From assembly GCA_903875135.1 (NCBI GenBank), contig CAIQUZ010000123.1, positions 1 through 56,445 of the forward strand: a DNA stretch of 56,445 nt. The letters are read 5' to 3'. How positions within the stretch are numbered: the first letter of the stretch is position 1; every line of letters begins with the position of its first letter. This document shows, one piece after another, positions 1 through 9,068 of this stretch. The notes beneath the pieces were generated by a model. That model saw only the letters and a program-made list of their open reading frames with translations. It did no database searches and was not told the DNA's origin. This stretch comes from an uncultured beta proteobacterium. GTDB taxonomy: Bacteria; Pseudomonadota; Gammaproteobacteria; Burkholderiales; Burkholderiaceae. The position numbers were made by a program, and so were the translations under genes.

Positions 1-471
1 AAAGTAAATCCACTGTATCAATTTTTGGTAGAGAATAAAACGGTTGAGGTACTCGTGATCTTTCAAGGACCGCAAGCTTACATTACCCCAAGTTGGTATC
101 CTACAAAAAAGCAAACAGGGAAAGTTGTACCCACATGGAACTATTCGGTTGTTCACGTTCGGGGCATTTTAGGCTTACAAGAAAGTACGGATTGGATTCG
201 CACGCATTTGGAGAAAGCCACCAATTGGCATGAGGCCAAAAGAGACTCCACATGGCAAATGAGTGATGCACCAAAGGAGTATACGGACTCCATGATGGGC
301 ATGTTAACTGGCCTTGAAATCAACATCACGTCAATGGTGGGTAAATTTAAGTTAAGTCAAAATCGTCAAGAGATTGATCGGTCTGCGGTGATCGAACAAT
401 TGGGTGCGAGTTCTCAAGATGAAGATTTGAAAGTAGCGGCATTAGCTAAGAGACTTCGAGAAAAACCTTAA
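1..471 (+). CDS. PaiB-type FMN-binding negative transcriptional regulator (5' end outside window)
   Basis: The frame is open to base 1, so only the C-terminal 156 residues are visible; PaiB proteins are usually a little over 200 residues. The segment VLVIFQGPQAYITPSWYP, followed by VPTWNY and HVRG, is the characteristic core of PaiB-like split-barrel flavoproteins. The family is known for a repressor role in Bacillus (sporulation and degradative enzymes) and as FMN-binding proteins in many proteobacteria. Its role here is unknown. The TAA stop overlaps the stop of the convergent MFS gene by four bases (468-471). Confidence 0.85.
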   Translation, partial: KVNPLYQFLVENKTVEVLVIFQGPQAYITPSWYPTKKQTGKVVPTWNYSVVHVRGILGLQESTDWIRTHLEKATNWHEAKRDSTWQMSDAPKEYTDSMMGMLTGLEINITSMVGKFKLSQNRQEIDRSAVIEQLGASSQDEDLKVAALAKRLREKP

Positions 472-2087
472 TTTTTCTCTAGCAGGGTGGATGCAATACG
501 TCGAATAATTTTAGGCGTTTTAACGCCTTCATGGAATTTAAAGCGTTCTTCTTGCAGATTTAAATCATTGGTAGTGAATCTGTCAAATCGTCGGAGGTAA
601 TCCGCCCAGGTTTCAAAGACAAAGTTTTCAACCATCATGCCTTCCTTTTCGGCATCCTCAAAAAGACTCCAAGACATAGCACCTTGTCGCAGGCGGGCAT
701 CTCGAGAGCGGATCATGACTTCTTTAAACTCATGAATGTTCTGGGGGTTAATTTTGTATTCCAACGAGATCATGACTGGACCGGCATCTAGAGCAATATT
801 ACGATCAGGTGTAGGGTGTTCAATGGGGCAGACGGGGGTCATATCTTCTTCAGAACCACCCTCAAGTTTTAAGTGCTTCGTCAGTAGGACGGCAATGATG
901 CCGAAGACTGAGCCACAGATGACACTGACAGTTACGCTGGTGTGCGTCGTGAGTTTTCCCCAGATCGCCGCCCCGATAGCACTGCCACCCATTAACGACA
1001 TTTGGAAGATGGACATACCGCGTGCCCGAATCCAACTGGGTAAGGTAAGTTGAGCGGCAATTGATAAAGAATTGGCAGTTAAGATCCAAAAGCCTCCACT
1101 AAACATCATCATGATGGCCGCGAGCCAAAGTGATGGTGCAAGTACCACGCCAATCGCGGTGATGGCTTGCAGTATTTGAGCGATGGGAACTAACTGGTTA
1201 CGATCATAACGGTGTCTGATTCGAGGTAATTGGGAGGCGGCCACAATCGCGCCGAATCCTAAGCATGACAAAAGTAAGGTAAAGGTTTTAGCATCGCCAT
1301 TGAAATGATCTTTAGCAATGACAGGTAAGAGAGCCATCAGCGCGGAGGATTGAACAAAGAAGATAAATACTCTGAGTAATACCGCTCGCATACGCATTGA
1401 GGATTTGACATACTGAATACCAACACGAATTGCGCCTAAAAATCGCTCACCTGGAAGAGGCGAAACATTCGAGGTGTATTTCCAACGCCAAATGAGGACA
1501 GTACAGGCTAGAGACAGGATCATATTCAGTGCAAAAACATACTCGGTTCCTGCACTTGCAATGAGTGCCCCGGCGATTAAAGGGCCAATAATACGAGAGG
1601 CATTCATGGCTACCCCATTTAAAGCGAGTGCTGCTGGTAATTGTTCGCGAACGACGAGATCTGGAACGATAGCAGCGAATACTGGCCAGCGCATCGCTAG
1701 GCCAATACCATTGGTAAAGGTTAAAAATAACAAGAGTGGTGCATTAAGAGAGTTAGTAAATGTCATAAAACACAGTACTGCTGCGTTAAGGGCAATCCAA
1801 AGTTGGGTCACCATAAAATATTTTTTACGATTTAAAATATCAGCAAAGGCACCACTGGGCAGTCCTAACAGAAATACGGGCAAGTTAGACATGGTTTGGA
1901 TCAAGGCAATCTGGGTTGCCGAGCTGGATAAGCTGGTCATCATCCATGAGGCCGCAACGTCATTCATCCACATACAGATGTTGGAGGTCATCCAAGCGAG
2001 CCATAACATGGCAAATACTTTATTTTTGAGGGGCGCCCACCAAACCTCTTCTTCAGTAACCAGGTTCGAGCTTGGATGTGATGACAT
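468..2087 (-). CDS. MFS transporter with C-terminal ABM/EthD-like domain (MFS_3 type)
   Basis: A 539-residue protein. Roughly residues 20-410 hold the hydrophobic helices of a major facilitator of the EntS/MFS_3 type, with an N-terminal WWAPLKNKVFAMLWLAW entry segment. About 110 C-terminal residues are soluble and include ISLEYKINPQNIHEFKEVM and FETWADYLRRFDRFT, which resemble the ferredoxin-like fold of antibiotic-biosynthesis monooxygenases. This two-part layout is known in the MFS_3 (transmembrane secretion effector) family, whose members are usually annotated as exporters. The substrate is unknown. It is divergent from the amidase gene at 2159, with about 70 bp between them. Confidence 0.85.
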   Translation of the reverse strand: MSSHPSSNLVTEEEVWWAPLKNKVFAMLWLAWMTSNICMWMNDVAASWMMTSLSSSATQIALIQTMSNLPVFLLGLPSGAFADILNRKKYFMVTQLWIALNAAVLCFMTFTNSLNAPLLLFLTFTNGIGLAMRWPVFAAIVPDLVVREQLPAALALNGVAMNASRIIGPLIAGALIASAGTEYVFALNMILSLACTVLIWRWKYTSNVSPLPGERFLGAIRVGIQYVKSSMRMRAVLLRVFIFFVQSSALMALLPVIAKDHFNGDAKTFTLLLSCLGFGAIVAASQLPRIRHRYDRNQLVPIAQILQAITAIGVVLAPSLWLAAIMMMFSGGFWILTANSLSIAAQLTLPSWIRARGMSIFQMSLMGGSAIGAAIWGKLTTHTSVTVSVICGSVFGIIAVLLTKHLKLEGGSEEDMTPVCPIEHPTPDRNIALDAGPVMISLEYKINPQNIHEFKEVMIRSRDARLRQGAMSWSLFEDAEKEGMMVENFVFETWADYLRRFDRFTTNDLNLQEERFKFHEGVKTPKIIRRIASTLLEKN

Positions 2088-2158
2088 AGTTGATTCATTT
2101 TACTAGGTGTATATAAATCAGGTATAAATAAGCATTGTGATTGCTTAAAAATATCAAT

Positions 2159-3598
2159 ATGAATAACTCAAATGAAATAATTGGCTTTAACGCGATAGAG
2201 CTATCCCGGCGTATTCAAAGTCGTCAACTATCTTGTGAAGAGGTGATGAGGGCCTATTTAGATCAAATTCATCGATTGAATCCCCTTGTCAATGCCATTA
2301 TTTCTCAGGTACCGGATGATCTTCTCATTGCGCAAGCCAAAGCAAAAGATCAGCAATTTCATCAAACGGAGCACAAAGGTTTTTTATATGGAATGCCCTT
2401 GGCACCTAAGGACCTCACTGCGACCAAAGGCATACCAACGACACTTGGCTCACCCATTTTTAAAAACCAAACCAACGCTGCAGATTCAATAATTGTAGAA
2501 AGAATGAGAGCTGCTGGAGGGATATTGATTGGAAAAACCAATGTTCCTGAGTTTGGTCTTGGATCGCACACGTACAATACCGTGTTTGGAACCACCCTGA
2601 ATAGTTACGACCAAACGAAAAGTGCTGGCGGAAGTAGTGGTGGCACATCGGTTGCTCTCGCACTGCACATGTTACCGATTGGGGATGGTAGTGATTTTGG
2701 CGGGTCTTTACGAAACCCTGCTGCATGGAATAATATTTATGGTTTACGACCATCGCTTGGGCGAGTACCTTTAGGCCCATCCGCTGAAAACTTCTATGAT
2801 CAATTCTCTACTGAAGGACCTATGGCGAGAACCGTGGCTGATCTTGCCATGATGTTATCAATACAAGCTGGTCATGATGCAAGAGCACCCTTATCTTTAA
2901 AAGAGTCACCGCATATTTTTACGCAAGGTCTTGATGCCGATATGAAGGGTAAAAAAGTGGGCTGGATGGGCAACTATGCTGGATATTTACCGATGGAAGA
3001 TGGGTTGATAGAGCAATCAGAAAAAGCGCTTCAGTATTTTGGTCAGATGGGTTGCGTTGTTGAAAGTGTATTACCGCAATTTGAGATGAGCCAACTCTGG
3101 CAGTCGTGGTTGACGTTACGTGCATTCGTTACTGGCGGAAAGTTAATTTCCCTGTATCAAAACCCGGAACACCGTGCGATGCTTAAACCCGAAGCTATTT
3201 GGGAGATAGAGCAATCTCTTCATTTAAAGGCTGCAGATATTTATGCCGCGTCAGTCACCCGCAGTGCATGGACAAAAGAATTGAGGCGGTTATTACAAAT
3301 TTACGATGTACTTGTTTTGCCGAGTGCTCAAGTATTTGCGTTTGATGCTCAATGGACGTGGCCAAAGACAATTGCAGGTACAAGCATGGACACCTATCAT
3401 CGTTGGATGGAAGTCGTCATTGGTGCGACCCTTTCGAGTTTGCCGGCATTCAATATCCCAGCTGGATTTCATGATGGTGTGCCTATAGGATTGCAATTGA
3501 TAGGTCAGCCTCAGGGAGAGTTTGCGCTTTTACAAATGGGGCATGCCTGGGAACAGGTAACACCATTTAAAAATCAGCGGCCAGCTCTTCTACAATGA
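2159..3598 (+). CDS. amidase (amidase signature family)
   Basis: A 479-residue amidase-signature hydrolase, predicted to cleave a carboxamide to acid and ammonia in the cytoplasm. The Ser-cisSer-Lys triad is visible: Lys in PLAPKDL (codon at 2408), the cis-Ser in SAGGSSGG (near 2633) and the nucleophile Ser in GSDFGGSLRNPA (codon at 2705). The 24-residue spacing between the two serines is that of the family. I chose the ATG at 2159 over an in-frame TTG at 2141 because the protein then starts in the usual place before FNAIELSRRI; no clear ribosome site separates the two. The last nine bases overlap the convergent MFS gene. The substrate is not predictable. Confidence 0.88.
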   Translation: MNNSNEIIGFNAIELSRRIQSRQLSCEEVMRAYLDQIHRLNPLVNAIISQVPDDLLIAQAKAKDQQFHQTEHKGFLYGMPLAPKDLTATKGIPTTLGSPIFKNQTNAADSIIVERMRAAGGILIGKTNVPEFGLGSHTYNTVFGTTLNSYDQTKSAGGSSGGTSVALALHMLPIGDGSDFGGSLRNPAAWNNIYGLRPSLGRVPLGPSAENFYDQFSTEGPMARTVADLAMMLSIQAGHDARAPLSLKESPHIFTQGLDADMKGKKVGWMGNYAGYLPMEDGLIEQSEKALQYFGQMGCVVESVLPQFEMSQLWQSWLTLRAFVTGGKLISLYQNPEHRAMLKPEAIWEIEQSLHLKAADIYAASVTRSAWTKELRRLLQIYDVLVLPSAQVFAFDAQWTWPKTIAGTSMDTYHRWMEVVIGATLSSLPAFNIPAGFHDGVPIGLQLIGQPQGEFALLQMGHAWEQVTPFKNQRPALLQ

Positions 3599-4822
3599 TT
3601 TTCCATAGCGTAGCAAAATAAAGCTAATTAGCATCATTAAGATTACCCCGGCGATAGCAAGTGATGCATGAATCCCAATCATGCCACCAACGAGCCCAAC
3701 TGTAATTCCAGAGCCAGCCCGAAGGCCTAATGCTGACATGTTGTAAAGGCCAATCACACGACCTCTAATTTCAGTAGGGGCATTGATTTGCACAATGCTT
3801 TGCGCCATGGAGTTAAATGACAACTCAAAAAATCCACAGAGCAGTAAAAGGGTGATCGCCAAAAAATAATTTTGATTGATGGCAAAGGTCACTAAGATAG
3901 TGCACCAAGCGATGGCTAAAATCAGCGCGGTTCTTGGATGAGGCTTCAAAAAACCACGACTTTCTAGAACAATCCCGGCAATGAGAGCCCCAGCTGCATC
4001 TGCGCCTAAAAGAAGGCTATATAAGAGTCCTGGGTCACCATGCCCGAGGTCATGAGCAAATCCAGGCATTTGCGCTTGATAGCCATTACCCACAAAAAAC
4101 GAAGCTACACCGGCTAATAAAATCATTGAAACAATTGTGCTTTTTCCAGAGATATCGTGCATGGTTTGGATGATATCTTGAAGTCCTCGTACCGCTCGCT
4201 TGACAGGTTCAACACCTTTTCTGAACGCTGGGCCATAAGGTGCTTTCCACAACCAAAGAATCGTTGGTAAGTATAAAAAAGCATTGACTACAAGACCGTA
4301 TTTTGGACCAACGGTCAGCATGAGTCCGGCGCCTACTGCTGGGCCAATCAGAAGTCCTAAATATCTACCGCTGGCTAAGATTCGGATTGCGCTTGGTAAT
4401 GCTGGTGCCTCGACAATGTCATACAACAGAATTTGACTAATCGTATGCCATAACACTCCTGCAAAACCATGGAGCACTAACAGTATCATCGCATGCCATT
4501 GCTGTACTGAATCTGTAATAAATAAATAGGCCCAACCCAAAGAGCAGATCATAAACAAACTAATACCTACTTGAATCAATCTGCGCGGATCGTATTTATC
4601 GGCGAGCGCGCCTGCGGGAACTGAAAAGAATAAAAAAGGCAGCCAATGTGAAAGAACGGCAAATCCGGCAAGTTCTGGCGAGTGAAATTTTTGATACAAC
4701 ACCCAATAGCTAATGACGTGTTCCACATTATCGGCCATCATCGCTAACATATAGGTTGCTACATGCCAGCGAAAGCCGACAAATTGAAATGCGGCAAAGG
4801 CAGGGGATTTTTGATTCGACAT
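3590..4822 (-). CDS. MFS transporter
   Basis: A 410-residue integral membrane protein with about 12 hydrophobic segments. The GALADKYDPRRLIQ loop between helices 2 and 3 is the MFS signature region, and FNSMAQSIVQ and RGRVIGLYNMSALGLRAGSG resemble the EntS/MFS_3 branch. Unlike the protein at 468-2087 it has no soluble C-terminal domain. It starts 25 bp after the LysR gene on the same strand, so the two may be co-transcribed. The likely role is export or uptake of a small organic molecule; the substrate is unknown. Confidence 0.82.
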   Translation of the reverse strand: MSNQKSPAFAAFQFVGFRWHVATYMLAMMADNVEHVISYWVLYQKFHSPELAGFAVLSHWLPFLFFSVPAGALADKYDPRRLIQVGISLFMICSLGWAYLFITDSVQQWHAMILLVLHGFAGVLWHTISQILLYDIVEAPALPSAIRILASGRYLGLLIGPAVGAGLMLTVGPKYGLVVNAFLYLPTILWLWKAPYGPAFRKGVEPVKRAVRGLQDIIQTMHDISGKSTIVSMILLAGVASFFVGNGYQAQMPGFAHDLGHGDPGLLYSLLLGADAAGALIAGIVLESRGFLKPHPRTALILAIAWCTILVTFAINQNYFLAITLLLLCGFFELSFNSMAQSIVQINAPTEIRGRVIGLYNMSALGLRAGSGITVGLVGGMIGIHASLAIAGVILMMLISFILLRYGKSL

Positions 4823-4847
4823 AAGAACTTTTTGATAAAACGCTATC

Positions 4848-5762
4848 TTAATGCTTCTTGGTCCATTCTTTTGTGAAAGCGTCCGAAAGTGATAAAAATC
4901 TTTTTACGGTCAGCTTCGATGCGTTCTCTCGATAGGCAATACTCAGGGGTACGGTTAATGTGTAATTGGGATCAAACGTTTTATAGCTGACGCTATCTGG
5001 TTGGATTGATTGCATTGACTTAGGAACAATGGCGATGCCAAGACCAGATGCAACTAGGTGAATTGCCCCAATAATACGGTAGACGATTTCGATTGATTTT
5101 GGTTCAAATCCAACACCTTGACATTCTTTTAAGAGATTTTCCTTGATCCCTGAGCCGTTGACCTGTTGATAAAAGATAAAATTTTCCTCTTTCAGATCGA
5201 TGAGCTTCAAGACCCCATTGGGTGTTGCACTGAGTGGGTGATTGATCGGAACTGCAATCACCATATCTTCCTTTAACAGTTCGATACTCGCGATTCCGGG
5301 GTAGGGTTGGACCGAGGATCTTGAAAAAGCAATATCAATTCTTTCTTGTTCCAGACCATTAATTAAGTCATGCGCTGCGCCCTCCTCAATTTCAACAGAA
5401 ATCAGCGGGAAGACTTCTCTAAACCTTCTGACAAGATCCGGCGTCATTTGATGCATCGATGCTGAACTAGTAAAGCCTAAACGAATACTTCCTTCTTCAC
5501 CCATTTCAAACCTTCTGATGCGTTGAATGGATTGTTCGGCGCGGGCCAAGATGTCTCTAGCATCTCCAAGAAACACTTTACCTGCTGGGCTGAGCTCAAT
5601 GCGACGAGATTTTCGGATAAATAAAGAAACCCCTAACTCTTTCTCAAGCGATTGAATTTGTTGACTTAATGGGGGTTGTTGGATGCCCAGTTTTGAAGCC
5701 GCCCGCGTCATATGTTCTTCTTCTGCGACAGTAACAAAGTACCTTAAATGACGTAGTTCCAT
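4848..5762 (-). CDS. LysR-family transcriptional regulator
   Basis: A 304-residue LysR-type regulator. Residues 1-60 form the winged helix-turn-helix (MELRHLRYFVTVAEEEHMT, then QPPLSQQIQSLEKELG). The rest is a periplasmic-binding-protein-like effector domain starting at GSIRLGFTSSASMHQMTPDL, which resembles the BenM/CatR group that responds to aromatic acids and their catabolites. It is divergent from the monooxygenase operon at 5872, the classic arrangement for a LysR activator of a catabolic operon. A T-N11-A palindrome at 5778-5792 lies in the shared promoter region. That it regulates the operon is an inference from position. Confidence 0.9.
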   Translation of the reverse strand: MELRHLRYFVTVAEEEHMTRAASKLGIQQPPLSQQIQSLEKELGVSLFIRKSRRIELSPAGKVFLGDARDILARAEQSIQRIRRFEMGEEGSIRLGFTSSASMHQMTPDLVRRFREVFPLISVEIEEGAAHDLINGLEQERIDIAFSRSSVQPYPGIASIELLKEDMVIAVPINHPLSATPNGVLKLIDLKEENFIFYQQVNGSGIKENLLKECQGVGFEPKSIEIVYRIIGAIHLVASGLGIAIVPKSMQSIQPDSVSYKTFDPNYTLTVPLSIAYRENASKLTVKRFLSLSDAFTKEWTKKH

Positions 5763-5777
5763 ATTTTGTGAAAATCT

Positions 5778-5792
5778 ATACTTTAAAGGTAT
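5778..5792. promoter_or_regulatory. candidate LysR operator (ATAC-N7-GTAT)
   Basis: The inverted repeat ATAC-TTTAAAG-GTAT lies 16 bp upstream of the LysR start codon and 80 bp upstream of the monooxygenase start. It contains the T-N11-A core expected of LysR-family recognition sites. Its position between the divergent genes fits an autoregulatory and activating site. AT-rich intergenic sequence can produce such short repeats by chance, so this is only a candidate. Confidence 0.4.
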
Positions 5793-5871
5793 TAATTTAA
5801 CACTTTTAGATATTAGACAAACTAAAATATATCAATTAAATTATTCCCACTATGTAGAAAAAGGAATGGTC

Positions 5872-7131
5872 ATGGAAAAAGAGACAGAAGTCACCATCAT
5901 TGGTGGTGGTATCGGCGGTTTATTTCTGGCAATTAGTTTGCATCAAATTGGAATCAAAAGTAGGGTGTATGAGTCCGTCCAGGAGTTATTGCCACTTGGT
6001 GCAGGCATTAATTTACTGCCCCATGCTGTTCGCGAACTAGAAGAGTTAGGTTTACTACCCGCTTTAGATAAGGTGGGCATCCGCACCCAAGACGCCTCTT
6101 ATTACAATCATCATGGTCAACTCATTTATAGAGAGTTAGTCGGGCAGGCTGCTGGATATAAATGGCCTCAGTTTTCGATTCATCGAGGCGATTTACAAAT
6201 GCTTTTACTCGAGGCCGCAAAAGAGCGCTTAGGTGAAAACTTTATTGTGATGAATCATAAATTTACTGGATATGATCAAGACGAGCATGGTGTTACGTCA
6301 CATTTCGTCAATCGCGATGGAGAGCCCTTACCATCGGTCAGATCTTCAGTCATGATTGGTTGTGATGGCATTAATTCCGTATTACGTCATTTGATGTATC
6401 CCAATGAAGGGGAGCCGATTTATTCTGGATATACGATTTGGCGCGGCGTAACGCCATTTAAGCCATTCTTGAGTGGTGCAGACACGATACGAGCAGGTTG
6501 GATGCCGGTCGGTAAGATCATGGTTTATCCCATCCGCAATAATATTGACAACGAAGGTAATCAGCTCATGAATTTTGTGGCGACACAAATTCGTCCAAAA
6601 CCCGATAAGTGGAATTTCCATGGTGCGGCAAAGTTAGAGGATTTCTACGACGCTTATGATCAGTGGGATTTTGATTGGTTAGATATTAAGGGCCTCATAA
6701 AGAAAACGGAAAAATTTATGGTCTATCCGATGGTGGATCGAGATCCCTTGCCGACGTGGACGGATGGTCTTGTTACGTTGATGGGTGACGCGGCACATCC
6801 GATGTACCCTAGAGGCTCCAACGGTGCAGGGCAGACGATTTTAGATGCGCGTTTTATCACTGGCGCGTTTAAGCGTCTAGGCGTAAATCAGGCAGCTCTT
6901 CAAGAGTACGATAAGGAGCGAGTTGCCGCAACAGGCAAAGTCGTTCTGATGAACCGTGCCAATCCTCCTGATACAATTTTGAAGGTAGTTTACGAGCGCA
7001 CTGGCGGAAAACGTTTTAATAAGATTGAAGACGTGATTAGCGAATCAGAATTGGAAGCAATTTTGAATGACTATAAAAACGTTGCGGGATTCCAGGTAAA
7101 ACAATTAGATAATAAGCCTGCATACGTTTAA
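5872..7131 (+). CDS. FAD-dependent monooxygenase, PhzS / salicylate hydroxylase type
   Basis: A 419-residue single-component flavoprotein hydroxylase. It has the FAD Rossmann motif IIGGGIGG (Gly11-x-Gly13-xx-Gly16), the DG motif in GCDGINSVLR (Asp165) and the GD motif in LMGDAAHPMYPRG (Asp306). Segments such as PLGAGINLLPHAV, FSIHRGDLQMLLLEAA and MVYPMVDRDPLPTW closely resemble PhzS, the 5-methylphenazine-1-carboxylate monooxygenase, a decarboxylating ring hydroxylase. I use the ATG at 5872 because AAGGA at 5861-5865 is six bases before it but directly abuts the ATG at 5866. It is the first gene of a run reaching 13113. The likely substrate is an aromatic or heteroaromatic carboxylate; true phenazine chemistry is not implied. 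Confidence 0.87.
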   Translation: MEKETEVTIIGGGIGGLFLAISLHQIGIKSRVYESVQELLPLGAGINLLPHAVRELEELGLLPALDKVGIRTQDASYYNHHGQLIYRELVGQAAGYKWPQFSIHRGDLQMLLLEAAKERLGENFIVMNHKFTGYDQDEHGVTSHFVNRDGEPLPSVRSSVMIGCDGINSVLRHLMYPNEGEPIYSGYTIWRGVTPFKPFLSGADTIRAGWMPVGKIMVYPIRNNIDNEGNQLMNFVATQIRPKPDKWNFHGAAKLEDFYDAYDQWDFDWLDIKGLIKKTEKFMVYPMVDRDPLPTWTDGLVTLMGDAAHPMYPRGSNGAGQTILDARFITGAFKRLGVNQAALQEYDKERVAATGKVVLMNRANPPDTILKVVYERTGGKRFNKIEDVISESELEAILNDYKNVAGFQVKQLDNKPAYV

Positions 7132-7163
7132 GTTATGATAAAAATATTTGGAGGAGACACTCT

Positions 7164-8069
7164 ATGAGTTTGCATTTGAAATTACCAGGATTAATCATCC
7201 CGCCGTTGACGCCATTTAATGATCGGCAAGAAGTTGACTATCACTTATTACAAAGCGGTGTGAACTACGTTGTGGAAGATTGTAATGCCGCAATGGTTAT
7301 TGCGGCAGGCGTTGAAGCGCAAGAGTATCACTATTTAAAGCTAGAAGAACGTAAAGAGCTCATCAAAAAAACGATTGAGTTTGTTGGTAAGAGATGTCCT
7401 GTAGCTGTCGGAATCTCTCATCCATCTTATAAAATTGCCATTGAGCTCGCCCATTACGCACAGGATTTAGGTGCAGAAGCTGTTCAGCTATTGGCACCAC
7501 TCAGAGCATTTGGAGGGGAGCCTTCACAACAAGAAACCTTAGATTATTTTCAGGCGGTTTTAGACCAGATCAAAGTTCCTATGGTCTTGTATCTGAATTC
7601 CGGGCCAGGCGCAAACCCATCGATCCCAACCACAATTGCTTTATCAAAATTAAAAGGGATTGATTACATCAAAGAAAGTTCAAGAGATTTATCGAGAGTT
7701 TCTCGTTTGGTTGCAGAAATTGAACTGGCAGGTCATGCCAAATACTTTACAACGATGCAGATGTTGTTAATTACTTTGCAATTAGGTGGTTCAGGAGTAA
7801 CACTGCCACCACCAGCGGCCTATTTGGCTAATAAAGTGATTCAAGCCTTTGTTAATGGGGACCTTAAAGAGGCCACTCGTTTGCAATTACAGTTTGCTAG
7901 TTACCCAAATCGTTGGATGGGACACGGACTTACCCCAACCATGAAAGCATCGCTTAAACTGATGGGTCTTTCTGCGGGAGATCCATATCCTCCGTACCCA
8001 CCAATTCGTGGTGATGATTTAAATGCCTTAGAGGCGTACCTCAAAACGACGGATTTCCCATTTAAGTGA
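7164..8069 (+). CDS. DapA/NAL-superfamily lyase (class I aldolase fold), not a typical DHDPS
   Basis: A 301-residue TIM-barrel enzyme of the dihydrodipicolinate synthase / N-acetylneuraminate lyase superfamily. The Schiff-base lysine is in IDYIKESS (Lys170) and the proton-relay tyrosine in VPMVLYLNSG (Tyr143). The Thr-Thr of the DapA GTTGE motif is absent (AAGVEAQEYHYL), and the Arg that binds aspartate semialdehyde after the Tyr is replaced in YLNSGPG. Lysine biosynthesis is therefore unlikely; aldol cleavage or dehydration of another 2-oxo acid fits better. GGAGGAGAC at 7151-7159 is a strong ribosome site. It follows the monooxygenase by 32 bp. Confidence 0.85.
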   Translation: MSLHLKLPGLIIPPLTPFNDRQEVDYHLLQSGVNYVVEDCNAAMVIAAGVEAQEYHYLKLEERKELIKKTIEFVGKRCPVAVGISHPSYKIAIELAHYAQDLGAEAVQLLAPLRAFGGEPSQQETLDYFQAVLDQIKVPMVLYLNSGPGANPSIPTTIALSKLKGIDYIKESSRDLSRVSRLVAEIELAGHAKYFTTMQMLLITLQLGGSGVTLPPPAAYLANKVIQAFVNGDLKEATRLQLQFASYPNRWMGHGLTPTMKASLKLMGLSAGDPYPPYPPIRGDDLNALEAYLKTTDFPFK

Positions 8070-8078
8070 GAATATCTA

Positions 8079-9047
8079 ATGAAGTTTAATGTTGTATTAA
8101 AGAGTCTATTAATCATTCTCATTGGATTGATTGGATTGGCTCACGCCCAGTCAGATTACCCCAAAAAACCGATCACGATTGTTGTTCCATATGCAGTTGG
8201 TGGTGGGGCTGATCAAGTCGCACGTTTTATTGGGCAACAACTCAGTTTACGAATGAAGCAAACGGTCATTATCGAAAATCGTGGTGGTGGCAGTAATACG
8301 ATTGGTATGAACTTCGTAGCAAAGGCGCAAGCAGATGGATATACATTGGGTTTAGCTACGCCAACTTTTTTAATGACTCCTGCGATTATTAAAAATCATC
8401 CATATGATCCGATTGGAGATTTCACGGGGGTTACATTATTTGCGGATGCTCCATTAGTGTTAGCTGTGAATCCAAAGTTACCAGTGAAAACCATCAAAGA
8501 TTTAGTCGATTACGGTAAAGCGCATCCGAATCAGTTGAACTGGGCTTCTGGAGGAACTGCGTCAACTCAAGGCTTAGCAGGACTTCTTTTTGGGATCACT
8601 GCTGGCATTGAAACAACTCAGGTTCAATATAAAGGAAGTTCACAAGGCCTCAATGATTTATTAGGGGGCAGTGTGCAATTTATGTTTAATCCAATGCCGT
8701 CCATTATTCAACATGAGAGAAGTGGCAAACTCAGAATACTAGGTGTGGCTGGTACAGAGAAAATGACGAAATATCAAGAGTTTCCTTTGATCTCGGACAC
8801 GCTTCCTGGATTTCATGCATCTGGTTGGTTTGGTTTCGTAGCACCCAAAGGAACGCCAGTGGCTATTTTGGATATGCTCAATAAAGAGATTCAAGAAATA
8901 GTTAAAGATCCCGCCAATCGAATAAGAATGGTCGAAGAAGGATTAGAGCCTCGCATGATGTCCCGCGAGGTATTTAATAAAAATATGCAAAATGAATTCG
9001 TCAAGTACCAAAAGATTTTATCAACCCAAAATATCATTAAAGAATAA
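8079..9047 (+). CDS. TctC/Bug periplasmic carboxylate receptor 1
   Basis: A 322-residue Bug-family solute-binding protein (tripartite tricarboxylate transporter receptor). The signal peptide ends in LIGLAHA before QSDYP. The mature protein has the family core YPKKPITIVVPYAVGGGAD, with ligand-loop Asp, then IIENRGGG and the second loop ADGYTLG. Family members bind carboxylic or aromatic acids in the periplasm and deliver them to TctA/TctB, neither of which is in the window. It sits 9 bp after the lyase gene inside the operon, so its ligand is probably the operon's starting substrate. Confidence 0.92.
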   Translation: MKFNVVLKSLLIILIGLIGLAHAQSDYPKKPITIVVPYAVGGGADQVARFIGQQLSLRMKQTVIIENRGGGSNTIGMNFVAKAQADGYTLGLATPTFLMTPAIIKNHPYDPIGDFTGVTLFADAPLVLAVNPKLPVKTIKDLVDYGKAHPNQLNWASGGTASTQGLAGLLFGITAGIETTQVQYKGSSQGLNDLLGGSVQFMFNPMPSIIQHERSGKLRILGVAGTEKMTKYQEFPLISDTLPGFHASGWFGFVAPKGTPVAILDMLNKEIQEIVKDPANRIRMVEEGLEPRMMSREVFNKNMQNEFVKYQKILSTQNIIKE

Positions 9048-9068
9048 ATTTATCAACTGGAGAAATAG

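Noticed and set aside
1474..2106. 210-codon open frame on the plus strand opposite the MFS gene
   Set aside because: It is the antisense shadow of the well-supported MFS_3 gene at 468-2087; its translation has no family features and lacks membrane or domain structure.
5872..7131. Phenazine biosynthesis (phzS)
   Set aside because: No other phz gene occurs in the window. The similarity supports the flavoprotein subgroup, not the pathway.
7164..8069. Assignment as DHDPS (dapA, lysine biosynthesis)
   Set aside because: The Thr-Thr and substrate Arg of DHDPS are missing and the gene is within a catabolic operon.
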